Positions 8,954 through 17,295 of a stretch of 64,000 nt of DNA are shown piece after piece (within the stretch, counting starts at the first letter, position 1; every line of letters begins with the position of its first letter). Position numbers and translations under genes: made by a program. The notes below the pieces were generated by a model, which was not told the origin of the DNA, ran no database searches, and saw nothing but the letters and a program-made list of their open reading frames with translations. This stretch comes from Rhizobium sp. NLR16a. GTDB taxonomy: Bacteria > Pseudomonadota > Alphaproteobacteria > Rhizobiales > Rhizobiaceae. Location: contig NZ_CP072868.1 of NCBI RefSeq assembly GCF_017948245.1, positions 310,001 to 374,000 of the forward strand, read 5' to 3'.

Positions 8954-9880
8954 TCACTTCGCGATGGAAGGCGGGGTCCAGTCGGCCGGACGGTCGACGC
9001 CGCGCCGCTGGGCCGCCATTTCGGGCGACGGAACCAGGAACTGCTGGGGATCGCCGCCCCATTTCGTGATCAAAGCGGCAAGCGACCCATCCTTGTACAT
9101 ATCGTCAATCTGATCGGAAACAGCCTTGGCCAGCTTCGGCGACTGCTTGGGAAGGTAGAATCCGGTCATGTAGGCTTGAAAATACTTGTAATCGGGGTGT
9201 GCGGCGACCTGTTCGTCGGTCGGCGGTTTCAGATATTCGATGCGGACCTTCATGTCGGGGCGCTGTTGCTGTTGGTAGGTGATCAGCAGTGGATCGAGAA
9301 AGCCGACGTCCAGGCGCCCGGCAGAAATATCCTGGAACACACTGTCGGCGCTCGGGAACGTATGGGGTGATGCGTTAGGCACCTGGGCGATGGATTTCGC
9401 CCAGACATAGCCGGTGACGGTGCCGAGATTTTTGCCTTCCAGGCTCGCAACATCGGGAAAGCTCGCCGTGCCGCTTACCGCCATGGCCGGCGGCGAATAA
9501 TACGGCGGGTCCGTGAACAATCCGACTTTCTGTCGAACGTCGGACCATGCGATTCCGCCGATGGTTATATCAGCCCGCTGTGTCTGGACGGAAGCCAGCA
9601 TGCCTGGAAAGTCGGTGACGTTGATTTCGATCTTGAGGCCGAGCTTATCGGCTATGGCTGTCAGGATGTCGCTGTCGAGGCCGACGAGCTTCCCATCCTT
9701 GACCGCCGTATAGGGCATGTAAGGCTGGACCGTAACAACGAGCGTGCCCGGCTTCACCAGCTCCAGATCGTCGGCGTTCGCAGTGAATGGCGCAGCCGTC
9801 GCAAACAGCCCCAAACTCAAGATCGCCACGGCAATGATCCCGTTCGCCTGCGATTTTTTTGTCAATTCAGCATGTTTCAT
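8954..9880 (-). CDS. Amino-acid ABC transporter, periplasmic binding protein
   Basis: A 308-residue SBP_bac_3-family protein with a Sec signal peptide (charged KKSQ, hydrophobic IIAVAILSLGLFATAA, cleavage near TANA-DD) and the typical GLDSDILTAIADKLGLKIE and ADITIGG segments. It captures the substrate in the periplasm and delivers it to the permease encoded next. The frame is open upstream to 10018, but ATG at 9880 has GAGGGG eight or so bases upstream and yields a clean signal peptide. First gene of the operon. Confidence 0.9.
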   Translation of the reverse strand: MKHAELTKKSQANGIIAVAILSLGLFATAAPFTANADDLELVKPGTLVVTVQPYMPYTAVKDGKLVGLDSDILTAIADKLGLKIEINVTDFPGMLASVQTQRADITIGGIAWSDVRQKVGLFTDPPYYSPPAMAVSGTASFPDVASLEGKNLGTVTGYVWAKSIAQVPNASPHTFPSADSVFQDISAGRLDVGFLDPLLITYQQQQRPDMKVRIEYLKPPTDEQVAAHPDYKYFQAYMTGFYLPKQSPKLAKAVSDQIDDMYKDGSLAALITKWGGDPQQFLVPSPEMAAQRRGVDRPADWTPPSIAK

Positions 9881-9910
9881 TTGAAACCCCTCTTTGTGGT
9901 TATATATTGC

Positions 9911-9923
9911 TGATATATTATCA
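9911..9923. promoter_or_regulatory. Candidate operator between the transporter operon and its GntR regulator
   Basis: TGATA-TAT-TATCA is a dyad in an AT-rich patch (TATATATTGCTGATATATTA) of the 145-base divergent gap, 31 bases from the start of the binding-protein gene. FadR-subfamily regulators often bind short dyads of this size. Confidence 0.45.
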
Positions 9924-10025
9924 ATATGCAGACATGATACGAAGTCAAGCAGATTCGTTGAGCGCCTTTTTTCGAGGCGGAACAGCCTCCAGCTATGCGG
10001 AAATGGACAGAGGAACACGCTGAAT

Positions 10026-10700
10026 ATGTCGGCATTCGAAGTGGATTACGAAGCGGCTGAAGCAACGCTGGCGGAGCGGACCTATATTCGGCTGCGCGAC
10101 GACATCATCACGACACTGCTTCCTCCGGGCACGCTTCTGCGGGAAGCCGACCTCATGAAACGCATGGAAGTCGGGCGAACCCCGGTCCGGGAGGCGATTC
10201 AGCGCCTGCAATATGATGGTTTCGTTGTCGTCAGCGCCCGGCGCGGCACATTTGTCAGCAAGATCGATATCAATGATCTTACTGCCGTCTACGAGGCACG
10301 GGCACGGATCGAATCCTGGGCGACCCGGCTAGCTGCCGAAAGGCTGCGCGAGTTCGAGCGGCAGGAAGCGCGGCAGTTGATCGATGAGCTTAAGCAAACA
10401 ATTGGTCCGATGGCGCTGGAAGACATCCTTGCCCTGGATCGACGGGTTCACCGCTTCATCTACAAAGTGGCGAAGAACTCTTTCCTGTTCGATACGCTGG
10501 ATCACTACCACAATCTGTCGCTCAGAATTCTATATGTCGCGATGAAACGGTTTCTGGCCCTGGTACCGCGTCTGGAGGACGTCTTGCATGATCAGGTCCT
10601 CATGCTCGAGGCGGTATGCAGAGGGGATGCCGATGAGGCTGAAAAGATCGCGATGGCTCACGTCATGAGCTTCGAGAGCGAAGTGCGAAAGGTTATCTGA
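10026..10700 (+). CDS. GntR-family regulator, FadR/FCD subfamily
   Basis: A 224-residue regulator. The N-terminal GntR helix-turn-helix (TYIRLRDDIITTLLPPGTLLREADLMKRMEVGRTPVREAIQRLQYDG region, about residues 15-75) is followed by an all-helical FCD domain with metal-binding-type histidines (for example HRFIYKVAKN and the C-terminal AMAHVMSFE). It is transcribed away from the amino-acid transporter/oxidase operon and is probably its local repressor (inference). ATG at 10026 is preferred over an upstream open extension because it gives the family N-terminus. Confidence 0.82.
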   Translation: MSAFEVDYEAAEATLAERTYIRLRDDIITTLLPPGTLLREADLMKRMEVGRTPVREAIQRLQYDGFVVVSARRGTFVSKIDINDLTAVYEARARIESWATRLAAERLREFERQEARQLIDELKQTIGPMALEDILALDRRVHRFIYKVAKNSFLFDTLDHYHNLSLRILYVAMKRFLALVPRLEDVLHDQVLMLEAVCRGDADEAEKIAMAHVMSFESEVRKVI

Positions 10701-10830
10701 ATTCGGTTCTTGGAATTGGGTGCAGCTTTAGCTGAACCAAGATATTTTCGGCAAAACGAGCCGTCCGAAACAATCGCGCGCTGCGAGTGGACGCGGCATC
10801 GATACTTGCTTGCATTCCACATTTCAGTGA

Positions 10831-10852
10831 GAGGCCGGCTTGAGCCGGCCTC
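10831..10852. terminator. GC-rich hairpin between converging gntR and efp
   Basis: GAGGCCGGCT and AGCCGGCCTC form a perfect ten-base inverted repeat with a two-base centre. It lies just beyond the efp stop on the minus strand and 130 bases after the gntR stop. No T-run follows on either side, so it may be a mRNA 3' stabiliser or a weak bidirectional terminator. Confidence 0.5.
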
Positions 10853-10873
10853 CTGAATGGATGAAAACCAGGA

Positions 10874-11443
10874 TCAGTCCTTGGCGCGTTCGACGTAGGA
10901 ATTGTCTTCCGTCGCGATGACGACGCGGGTGCCGGCGTCGATATGCGGCGGGACCGAGGTGCGGATGCCGTTGGAGAGCATGGCCGGCTTGTAAGACGAG
11001 GATGCCGTCTGGCCCTTGACGACCGGTTCGGTCTCGACGATCTCGAGCGTGACGTGACGCGGCAGTTCGAGCGCCAGCGGAATGCCTTCATGGATCGACA
11101 GGATGCAGGTCATGCCTTCCTGGAGATAGGCCTTCTGGTCGCCCATGGTTTCCTGGCTGACGACCACCTGGTCGTAGTTGGCAGGGTTCATGAAGTGGAA
11201 GCCTTCGCCGTCTTCATAGAGATACTGGAAGTTGACGTCTTCGACGAAGGCGCGCTCGACCTGTTCGGTAGTGCGCCAGCGCTCGGAAACCTTCACGCCG
11301 TCGACGATGCGGCGCATGTCGACCTGAGTGACCGGCGTGCCCTTGCCCGGATGAAAGTTCTGGGCGGTGAGAACGACGTAGAGCTTGCCGTCCACGTCGA
11401 GAACGTTGCCCTTGCGGACCGAAGAGGCGATGACCTTGACCAT
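10874..11443 (-). CDS. efp: Elongation factor P
   Basis: Translation factor that relieves ribosome stalling at proline runs. The 189 residues contain the KOW-like N-terminal domain with Lys34 in HPGKG, the residue that is beta-lysylated in the EpmAB pathway, followed by the OB domains. The genes for that modification, epmA and epmB, are directly divergent. ATG at 11443 is preceded by AAGGAAG; the longer open frame upstream runs into the intergenic region. Expression probably starts in the 146-base gap shared with epmA. Confidence 0.97.
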   Translation of the reverse strand: MVKVIASSVRKGNVLDVDGKLYVVLTAQNFHPGKGTPVTQVDMRRIVDGVKVSERWRTTEQVERAFVEDVNFQYLYEDGEGFHFMNPANYDQVVVSQETMGDQKAYLQEGMTCILSIHEGIPLALELPRHVTLEIVETEPVVKGQTASSSYKPAMLSNGIRTSVPPHIDAGTRVVIATEDNSYVERAKD

Positions 11444-11589
11444 AAGACTTCCTTGTAACTCGGCTTTCGGCGTCGTAGAGGACTGTCGAGACGCCCCAAG
11501 ACGCAAATGTTTTTCTTTGGGGGCGCAACTAACCTAAAATCCGGGAAATAGCCACCCCATACCGGCTTCTCCGGTGAAGAAAGCTTGGA

Positions 11590-12651
11590 ATGAACTTTTC
11601 GGCCAAAGCGTCCCCCTGGTGGACCCCGTCGGTGCATGCCGACCGCCGCCCGTTCCTGATCGGGCGCAATGCGATTCAGGCGTCGTTGCGCGGGTTTTTC
11701 GCGCGTGAGGATTTCATCGAGGTCGACACGGCGGTGCTGCAGGTCTCGCCTGGCAACGAAGCGCATCTGCATGCCTTCGCGACGCAAGCGATAACGACGG
11801 ACGGTCAGACGGCGCCGCTCTACCTGCACACCTCGCCGGAATTCGCCTGCAAGAAGCTGCTTGCGGCGGGCGAGCAGCGTATTTCCTGCTTCGCCCATGT
11901 CTATCGCAACCGCGAGCGCGGGCCGCTGCACCATCCCGAATTCACCATGCTCGAATGGTACCGGGTCGGTGAAAGCTATGAGAGCCTGATGATGGATTGC
12001 GTGCGGATCCTCGCGCTCGCGGCTGAAACGGTGAAGACGCCGATGCTCGCCTATCGCGGCGCCGAGAGCGATCCCTTCGCAGGGCCGGAGCGGATCAGTG
12101 TCGCCGAAGCCTTCGAGCGCCATGCCGGCATCGATCTTCTTGCCTCCGTTGCCGCCGACGGCTCGACCGATCGCGACCATCTGGCGGCCGAACTCAGGCG
12201 CGTCGGCATGCGTGTGGCCGATGACGATGGCTGGGCCGACCTGTTCAGCCGGGTGCTGGTCGAAAAGATCGAGCCGCATCTCGGCTCCGGCCGCATCACC
12301 ATCCTCGACGAATATCCTGTCTCCGAGGCCGCACTTGCGCGTCCCTCGGCACGCGACCCCCGGGTTGCCGAACGTTTCGAGCTCTATGCCTGCGGCGTCG
12401 AGCTTGCCAACGGCTTCGGCGAGCTCACCAATGCTGCCGAACAGCGCCGGCGCTTCGAGATCGAAATGGCCGAGAAGGCGCGTATCTATGGCGAGACCTA
12501 TCCGATCGACGAGGATTTCCTCTCGGCACTGTCGCTGATGCCCGAGGCAAGCGGCATCGCACTCGGCTTCGACCGGCTGGTGATGCTGGCGACGGGGGCT
12601 TCGCGCATCGACCAGGTGCTCTGGGCGCCGGTTGCGGAGTATGGAAGATGA
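11590..12651 (+). CDS. epmA: EF-P beta-lysine ligase (EpmA/PoxA/GenX)
   Basis: Class II lysyl-tRNA-synthetase paralogue that lacks the anticodon-binding domain and attaches (R)-beta-lysine to Lys34 of EF-P. The 353 residues start in the catalytic core and show motif 2 (CFAHVYRNRERGPLHHPEFTMLEWYR) and motif 3 (GIALGFDRLVMLATG). This length and missing N-terminal domain distinguish it from LysS. Divergent from efp and coupled to epmB by an ATGA overlap. Confidence 0.95.
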   Translation: MNFSAKASPWWTPSVHADRRPFLIGRNAIQASLRGFFAREDFIEVDTAVLQVSPGNEAHLHAFATQAITTDGQTAPLYLHTSPEFACKKLLAAGEQRISCFAHVYRNRERGPLHHPEFTMLEWYRVGESYESLMMDCVRILALAAETVKTPMLAYRGAESDPFAGPERISVAEAFERHAGIDLLASVAADGSTDRDHLAAELRRVGMRVADDDGWADLFSRVLVEKIEPHLGSGRITILDEYPVSEAALARPSARDPRVAERFELYACGVELANGFGELTNAAEQRRRFEIEMAEKARIYGETYPIDEDFLSALSLMPEASGIALGFDRLVMLATGASRIDQVLWAPVAEYGR

Positions 12652-13700
12652 ATGTCGTCAAACCGGTGAAGAGCGTCGACGATCTGGTGAAGGCCGGGCT
12701 TGCCGGGCCTGCCGATCGCGCAACGCTCGAGGCGGTGGCCGCGCGTTACGCCATTGCCCTGACGCCGGCGATGACCAGGCTGATCGACCGCGCCGATCCT
12801 GATGATCCAATTGCCCGACAATTCGTGCCTGATGCGGCCGAACTCATCGTCGCGCCCGAAGAACGCGCCGATCCAATCGGCGATCACGCCTACAGCCCGG
12901 TCGATGGCATCGTGCACCGTTATCCTGATCGGGTGCTGCTGAAGGCCGTGCATGTCTGCCCGGTCTATTGCCGCTTTTGCTTCCGCCGCGAAATGGTCGG
13001 GCCGCAGGGTTTGGGCACGCTCGATGCCGCGGCGATGCAGGCGGCCTTCGATTACATCGGGAGCCATCAGGAGATCTGGGAGGTCATCCTGACCGGCGGC
13101 GACCCGCTGGTGCTTTCACCGCGCCGCCTCCGCGACATCATGGAGGCGCTCGCAGGCATTGCGCATGTGAAGATCGTGCGTTTCCATACGCGCGTTCCCG
13201 TCGTCGATCCGGAGAAAATCGACGCGGCGCTCATCGCCGCGCTGAAGGCGAGCGGCAAGACGGTCTATGTCGCACTGCACGCCAACCATGTCAGAGAGTT
13301 GACGATGGAAGCGCGGGCGGCCTGCGCGCGCCTCGTCGATGCCGGCATCGCAATGGTCAGCCAATCGGTGCTGCTCAAGGGTATCAACGACGATTCCGCA
13401 ATTCTTGCCGAACTGATGAAGGCTTTCGTCGAGATGCGCGTCAAGCCTTATTACCTGCATCATCCCGATCTCGCGCCCGGCACCAGCCATTTCAGGCTGA
13501 CGATCGAGGAGGGGCAGAGGATCGTGGCGGCACTGCGCGGTCGGATTTCCGGTCTCTGCCAGCCGACCTACATTCTCGATATCCCAGGCGGTCACGGCAA
13601 GGCCGTCGTCAGCGGAAGCACCGTTCGGGCAACGGGCGAGGGATGTTATTCCATCGCGGATTATCGCGGCGGCGAACATTCCTATCCGCCGGCGGATTGA
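12648..13700 (+). CDS. epmB: EF-P lysine 2,3-aminomutase (EpmB, KamA family radical SAM)
   Basis: Radical-SAM, PLP-dependent enzyme that makes (R)-beta-lysine from L-lysine for EpmA. The 350 residues carry the iron-sulfur motif CxxxCxxC as CPVYCRFC (near residues 104-111), the HRYPDRVLLK stretch before it, and the C-terminal PLP/lysine-binding region ending in PGGHGK. Overlaps epmA by four bases. No epmC hydroxylase gene is seen nearby, which is usual outside enterobacteria. Confidence 0.94.
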   Translation: MNVVKPVKSVDDLVKAGLAGPADRATLEAVAARYAIALTPAMTRLIDRADPDDPIARQFVPDAAELIVAPEERADPIGDHAYSPVDGIVHRYPDRVLLKAVHVCPVYCRFCFRREMVGPQGLGTLDAAAMQAAFDYIGSHQEIWEVILTGGDPLVLSPRRLRDIMEALAGIAHVKIVRFHTRVPVVDPEKIDAALIAALKASGKTVYVALHANHVRELTMEARAACARLVDAGIAMVSQSVLLKGINDDSAILAELMKAFVEMRVKPYYLHHPDLAPGTSHFRLTIEEGQRIVAALRGRISGLCQPTYILDIPGGHGKAVVSGSTVRATGEGCYSIADYRGGEHSYPPAD

Positions 13701-13962
13701 CCTGAAACGCCACTTTCCGTGTCATTTCTGTACTCGTCACGCCGGAAACGACATCGGACATGGGCGATGAAATTTCATCAAGACGTTGAGATCAAATATG
13801 TATTTCTGCTTTCGCAGGAAGGATCGCTAAAATCCTAACTATGAGGAACAATCATCTTTAACCCAACAAATTAGCGGAATGTTCTGTTTTCCGCACTAAA
13901 AGAACGCTCATGACAAGGCGATGAACGCCGGTTCGGGATCATGAGAATCTTGGAGTGATGGG
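13701..13962. other. 262-base gap before the carrier-protein operon
   Basis: No gene is apparent. The gap is AT-richer than its flanks and holds a small hairpin (GCGGAA at 13874-13879 with TTCCGC at 13889-13894). It probably contains the promoter and leader of the carrier-protein operon; CTTGGAGTG lies just before the first ATG. Confidence 0.5.
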
Positions 13963-14214
13963 ATGAATACGACAATCCGCGACCTCGTAGCCAAATTCGG
14001 CAAGCTTCCTGTAGCGATCGACCAGGTCGCCGACGACGCCGATCTTTATGCGGCGGGTCTGACGTCCTTTGCCTCGGTGCAGCTGATGCTCGGCATCGAA
14101 GAGGCATTCGATATCGAATTCCCCGACAATCTTCTGAACCGCAAGTCCTTCGCGAGCATCGCGGCCATCGCCAAGACGGTCGATATCATCCAGGACGGCC
14201 GGAAGGTCGCCTGA
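13963..14214 (+). CDS. Acyl carrier protein-like protein, partner of amino acid:carrier protein ligase
   Basis: An 83-residue carrier protein. Ser35 in AGLTSFASVQLM sits where the phosphopantetheine-bearing serine of ACPs is found, followed by the acidic helix EEAFDIEFPDNLL. It is first in a tight operon with an acyl-CoA dehydrogenase and a ligase of the family shown in Bradyrhizobium and Agrobacterium to load small amino acids onto such carriers. It is therefore the likely aminoacyl acceptor rather than a fatty-acid ACP. Its stop overlaps the next start by one base. Confidence 0.88.
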   Translation: MNTTIRDLVAKFGKLPVAIDQVADDADLYAAGLTSFASVQLMLGIEEAFDIEFPDNLLNRKSFASIAAIAKTVDIIQDGRKVA

Positions 14215-15395
14215 TGAACTTCCCCGTCAAGATCATAGAGGACGGTGTTGTCGCACGGGTTGCCCGCGTCGCCGCAATCGCGGCCAAACACGCGGATGCC
14301 GTCGACGTCGAAGGCCGCTTTCCCCGGGAAGCCGTGGATGCGATGAAGGCCGAGAGGCTGCTCGGCATCCAGGTGCCGCGCCAGCTCGGCGGTGAATCGG
14401 CCTCGACCACCGAAATCGCCGAATTGTGCTCGATGCTCGGCCAGGCCTGTGCGGCAAGCGCCATGGTCTTCGCCATGCACCACATCAAGCTGTCGAGCCT
14501 CGTGGAACACGGCGCCGACAGCGAATGGCACTGCGACTTCATGCGCCGCATCGCGGCCGACCAGCTCTTGATCGCCTCGGCCACCACCGAGGGCGGCATC
14601 GGCGGCAACCTGCGCAACAGCATTTGCGCGATCGAGGTCGACGGCGATACCTGCAGCCTCGAAAAGGATGCGACCGTCATTTCCTACGGCTCGCACGCCG
14701 ACGCTATCCTCATCACTTCGCGCAGCCATCCGCAGGCAGCCTCCTCCGATCAGGTGCTGACGGCCTTCCTCAAGGACCAGTACACGCTCGAGAAGACGCA
14801 TGCCTGGAATACGCTCGGCATGCGCGGCACCTGTTCCGACGGCTTCCTCTTCAAGGGCCGGGCGCCGGCGCGACAGATCCTGCCGAAGCCTTTCGCCGAG
14901 ATCGCGGCGCAATCCATGCTCGCTTCCTCGCATCTGCTCTGGAGCGGCGTCTGGTACGGCATCGCGGTCGATGCTGTTGCGCGCGCCCAGGCCTTCGTGC
15001 GCGCCGCTGCCCGCAAGGCGCCGGACGCCCAGCCGCCGGGCGCGCTGCGCCTCGCCGAGGTCTCGAACCTCCTGCAAATGGTGAAATCCAACGTCGTTGC
15101 CGGCCTCAAGGCCTATGAAGACGCCAAATCAGATCCGGACAGGCTGTCGTCGATGGGATTTGCGGTGGCGATGAACAACGTCAAGATCGCCTCTTCCGAG
15201 ACGATCCTGGAGATCGTCAACCATGCGATGCTGATCTGCGGCATCATGGGCTACAAGAACGGCACGCCCTTCAGCCTCGGACGCCATCTGCGCGACGCCC
15301 ATTCCGCTCAGCTCATGATCTCGAACGACCGCATCCTCGGCAATACGTCGAGCATGCTTCTCGTCCACAAGCAGGACACTAGCCTACTGGGGTAA
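14214..15395 (+). CDS. Acyl-CoA dehydrogenase family protein in the carrier-protein operon
   Basis: A 393-residue flavoprotein with the acyl-CoA dehydrogenase layout: N-terminal helical domain, middle beta domain ([29 protein letters not shown]) and C-terminal helical domain. Its neighbours are a carrier protein and an aminoacyl-carrier ligase, with one-base and four-base spacing, so the true substrate may be a carrier-bound aminoacyl or acyl group rather than a CoA ester (inference). Carrier-acting members of this superfamily are known, for example the proline-carrier oxidases of pyrrole pathways. I could not identify the catalytic base with certainty. Confidence 0.85.
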   Translation: MNFPVKIIEDGVVARVARVAAIAAKHADAVDVEGRFPREAVDAMKAERLLGIQVPRQLGGESASTTEIAELCSMLGQACAASAMVFAMHHIKLSSLVEHGADSEWHCDFMRRIAADQLLIASATTEGGIGGNLRNSICAIEVDGDTCSLEKDATVISYGSHADAILITSRSHPQAASSDQVLTAFLKDQYTLEKTHAWNTLGMRGTCSDGFLFKGRAPARQILPKPFAEIAAQSMLASSHLLWSGVWYGIAVDAVARAQAFVRAAARKAPDAQPPGALRLAEVSNLLQMVKSNVVAGLKAYEDAKSDPDRLSSMGFAVAMNNVKIASSETILEIVNHAMLICGIMGYKNGTPFSLGRHLRDAHSAQLMISNDRILGNTSSMLLVHKQDTSLLG

Positions 15396-15399
15396 AGTC

Positions 15400-16308
15400 A
15401 TGGATATGCAGACCTCGTTCCTGGACCGGCTCTTCGAGTCCGGCCTGCTGATCGATACCGGCGTTGATGGTCTCTATGGCCGCAGCGGCCAGTTCGAAGA
15501 TGTCATCACCGCCTTCGAACGGCTGATCGATACGTTCGGCGGCGCCGACGGCGCCGAGGCGATGCGTTTCCCGCCGGGCATGAACCGCGCGCTCTTCGAA
15601 AAGAGCGGCTATATGAAGAGCTTTCCGCAGCTTGCCGGCACGGTGCACAGCTTCTGCGGCAGCGAGCTCGATCATATGAGCCTGCTTGAATGCATGGAGG
15701 TCGGCGACGACTGGACCAAGGATCAGAAGGCGACCGATATCGTGCTGACGCCGGCTGCCTGCTATCCGCTCTATCCGACGGTTGCCAAGCGCGGCAACCT
15801 GCCGAAAACGGGAGGCCTCTTCGATCTGCAGTCCTACTGCTTCCGCCATGAGCCGTCGAAGGACCCTGCCCGCCAGCAGCTATTTCGCATGCGCGAATAT
15901 GTCTGCATGGGAACGGAGCAGCACGTCACCGATTTTCGCCAGAAATGGATGGACCGCGGCGTCGAGATGATGAAGCAGGTCGGCCTCGATGTGACCATCG
16001 ATGTTGCCAACGACCCGTTCTTCGGCCGTGCGGGCAAGATGATGGTCAACAATCAGCGCGACCAGAACCTGAAGTTCGAACTGCTGATCCCGATCACGTC
16101 GACCGCCAATCCGACGGCCTGCATGAGCTTCAATTACCATCAGGATTCTTTCGGCCTGAAGTGGGCTCTCAATCTCGAAGACGGCAGCGTCGCGCACACC
16201 GCCTGCGTCGGCTTCGGCCTGGAGCGCATCGCGCTCGCCCTCTTCCACCATCACGGCCTCGACGTAAAGCAATGGCCGGCCAGCGTCCGGAAAACGCTAT
16301 GGGGCTGA
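15400..16308 (+). CDS. Amino acid:[carrier protein] ligase (class II aaRS-like)
   Basis: A 302-residue homologue of the catalytic core of methanogen-type seryl-tRNA synthetase without a tRNA-binding domain. Family members activate glycine or alanine with ATP and load it onto the phosphopantetheine arm of a carrier protein. Motif 2 is visible as CFRHEPS followed by [10 protein letters not shown], and motif 3 as [12 protein letters not shown]. Cys121, Glu166 and Cys269 have the Cys/Glu/Cys arrangement expected of the active-site zinc ligands. The presumed carrier is two genes upstream. Start ATG is four bases after the dehydrogenase stop; the stop overlaps the DUF1839 start. Confidence 0.92.
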   Translation: MDMQTSFLDRLFESGLLIDTGVDGLYGRSGQFEDVITAFERLIDTFGGADGAEAMRFPPGMNRALFEKSGYMKSFPQLAGTVHSFCGSELDHMSLLECMEVGDDWTKDQKATDIVLTPAACYPLYPTVAKRGNLPKTGGLFDLQSYCFRHEPSKDPARQQLFRMREYVCMGTEQHVTDFRQKWMDRGVEMMKQVGLDVTIDVANDPFFGRAGKMMVNNQRDQNLKFELLIPITSTANPTACMSFNYHQDSFGLKWALNLEDGSVAHTACVGFGLERIALALFHHHGLDVKQWPASVRKTLWG

Positions 16309-17279
16309 TGAGCTCGATGGGATCGGTTTTCCCGGCAATCAGCCCGGAAACCTATCGGCAGCACGCGCTGCATGCCGGCGAGCGTGCATGGCCGGAAACC
16401 AATTGTTATATCGATCTCTGGATCGAGGTATTGAACACCTTAGGCGTCGCGCCCGAGGCGATGCTGGGTTTTACCCTGGCACAGGATTTTGAGGGTGATC
16501 AATTCACCTTCTTCAAGGTACCGCTCGAAGATCTCGAAGCGCTCTACGGCATCCGCGCGACCGAACTTGCGATCTACGACCGTGTCGAACGGCATGTCGA
16601 AGTGCAGATCGCGCGGGGGCGTCTCTGCCTGGTCGAGATGGATTCCTTCTACATGCCGGATACGCGCGGCACCGCCTATCGGCAGGAGCACGGCAAGACG
16701 ACGGTTGCGATCAACCGGCTTGATGTTGCGGCAAAGCGCGTCGAATATTTTCACAATGCCGGCTATTTCCAGCTCGAGGGTGAGGATTTCGATGGGCTGT
16801 TCCAGCTGCAGCTGACGGAGAGCGATCCGCCGTTCCTGCCCTATACGGAATTTGCACGGTTTCCGGAAAGGCCTGCCGACGAAGCGCATCTTCGCGCGAC
16901 CGCGCGGCGGCTTGCCGGCTTTCACTTCTCCAGGCGCCCCCGCCAAAACCCGATCCGCGCCTTCGCCCGCGTCTTCCCGCAGCAGGTGGAAGCGGTGGCG
17001 GAGCGGCCGTTCGGCTTCTTCCATAAATATGCCTTCAACACGCTCCGTCAGGTGGGCGCCAATTTCGAGTTGGCCGCTGATTATCTGACCTGGCTGTCCT
17101 CAGCCGAATACGCGGTGGCCGCCGAGGATGCCCGGCGCATTTCCGACGCGGCGAAATCCGTACAGTTCCAGCTTGCCCGCGCTGTCGCCCGCAGGAAGTT
17201 CGAGCCGCTGCAGGCGGCACTTGATCCGGCCGCCGATGCATGGGATTCCATGATGGCATCGCTTGCGGAGCGAATCTGA
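16308..17279 (+). CDS. DUF1839 family protein
   Basis: A 323-residue protein that I recognise as DUF1839, a family found beside amino acid:carrier protein ligases. No known catalytic motif is obvious. It has a conserved-looking N-terminus (NCYIDLWIEVLNTLG), a central MDSFYMPDTRGTAYRQEHGKTT stretch, and an alpha-helical C-terminus; no signal peptide or membrane span. ATG codons at 16299, 16308 and 16317 are all possible. 16308 is chosen because it makes the TGATG overlap seen in its neighbours. A role in accepting or condensing the carrier-bound amino acid is speculation from position. Confidence 0.8.
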   Translation: MSSMGSVFPAISPETYRQHALHAGERAWPETNCYIDLWIEVLNTLGVAPEAMLGFTLAQDFEGDQFTFFKVPLEDLEALYGIRATELAIYDRVERHVEVQIARGRLCLVEMDSFYMPDTRGTAYRQEHGKTTVAINRLDVAAKRVEYFHNAGYFQLEGEDFDGLFQLQLTESDPPFLPYTEFARFPERPADEAHLRATARRLAGFHFSRRPRQNPIRAFARVFPQQVEAVAERPFGFFHKYAFNTLRQVGANFELAADYLTWLSSAEYAVAAEDARRISDAAKSVQFQLARAVARRKFEPLQAALDPAADAWDSMMASLAERI

Positions 17280-17295
17280 GGCCGGAGATCAGACA

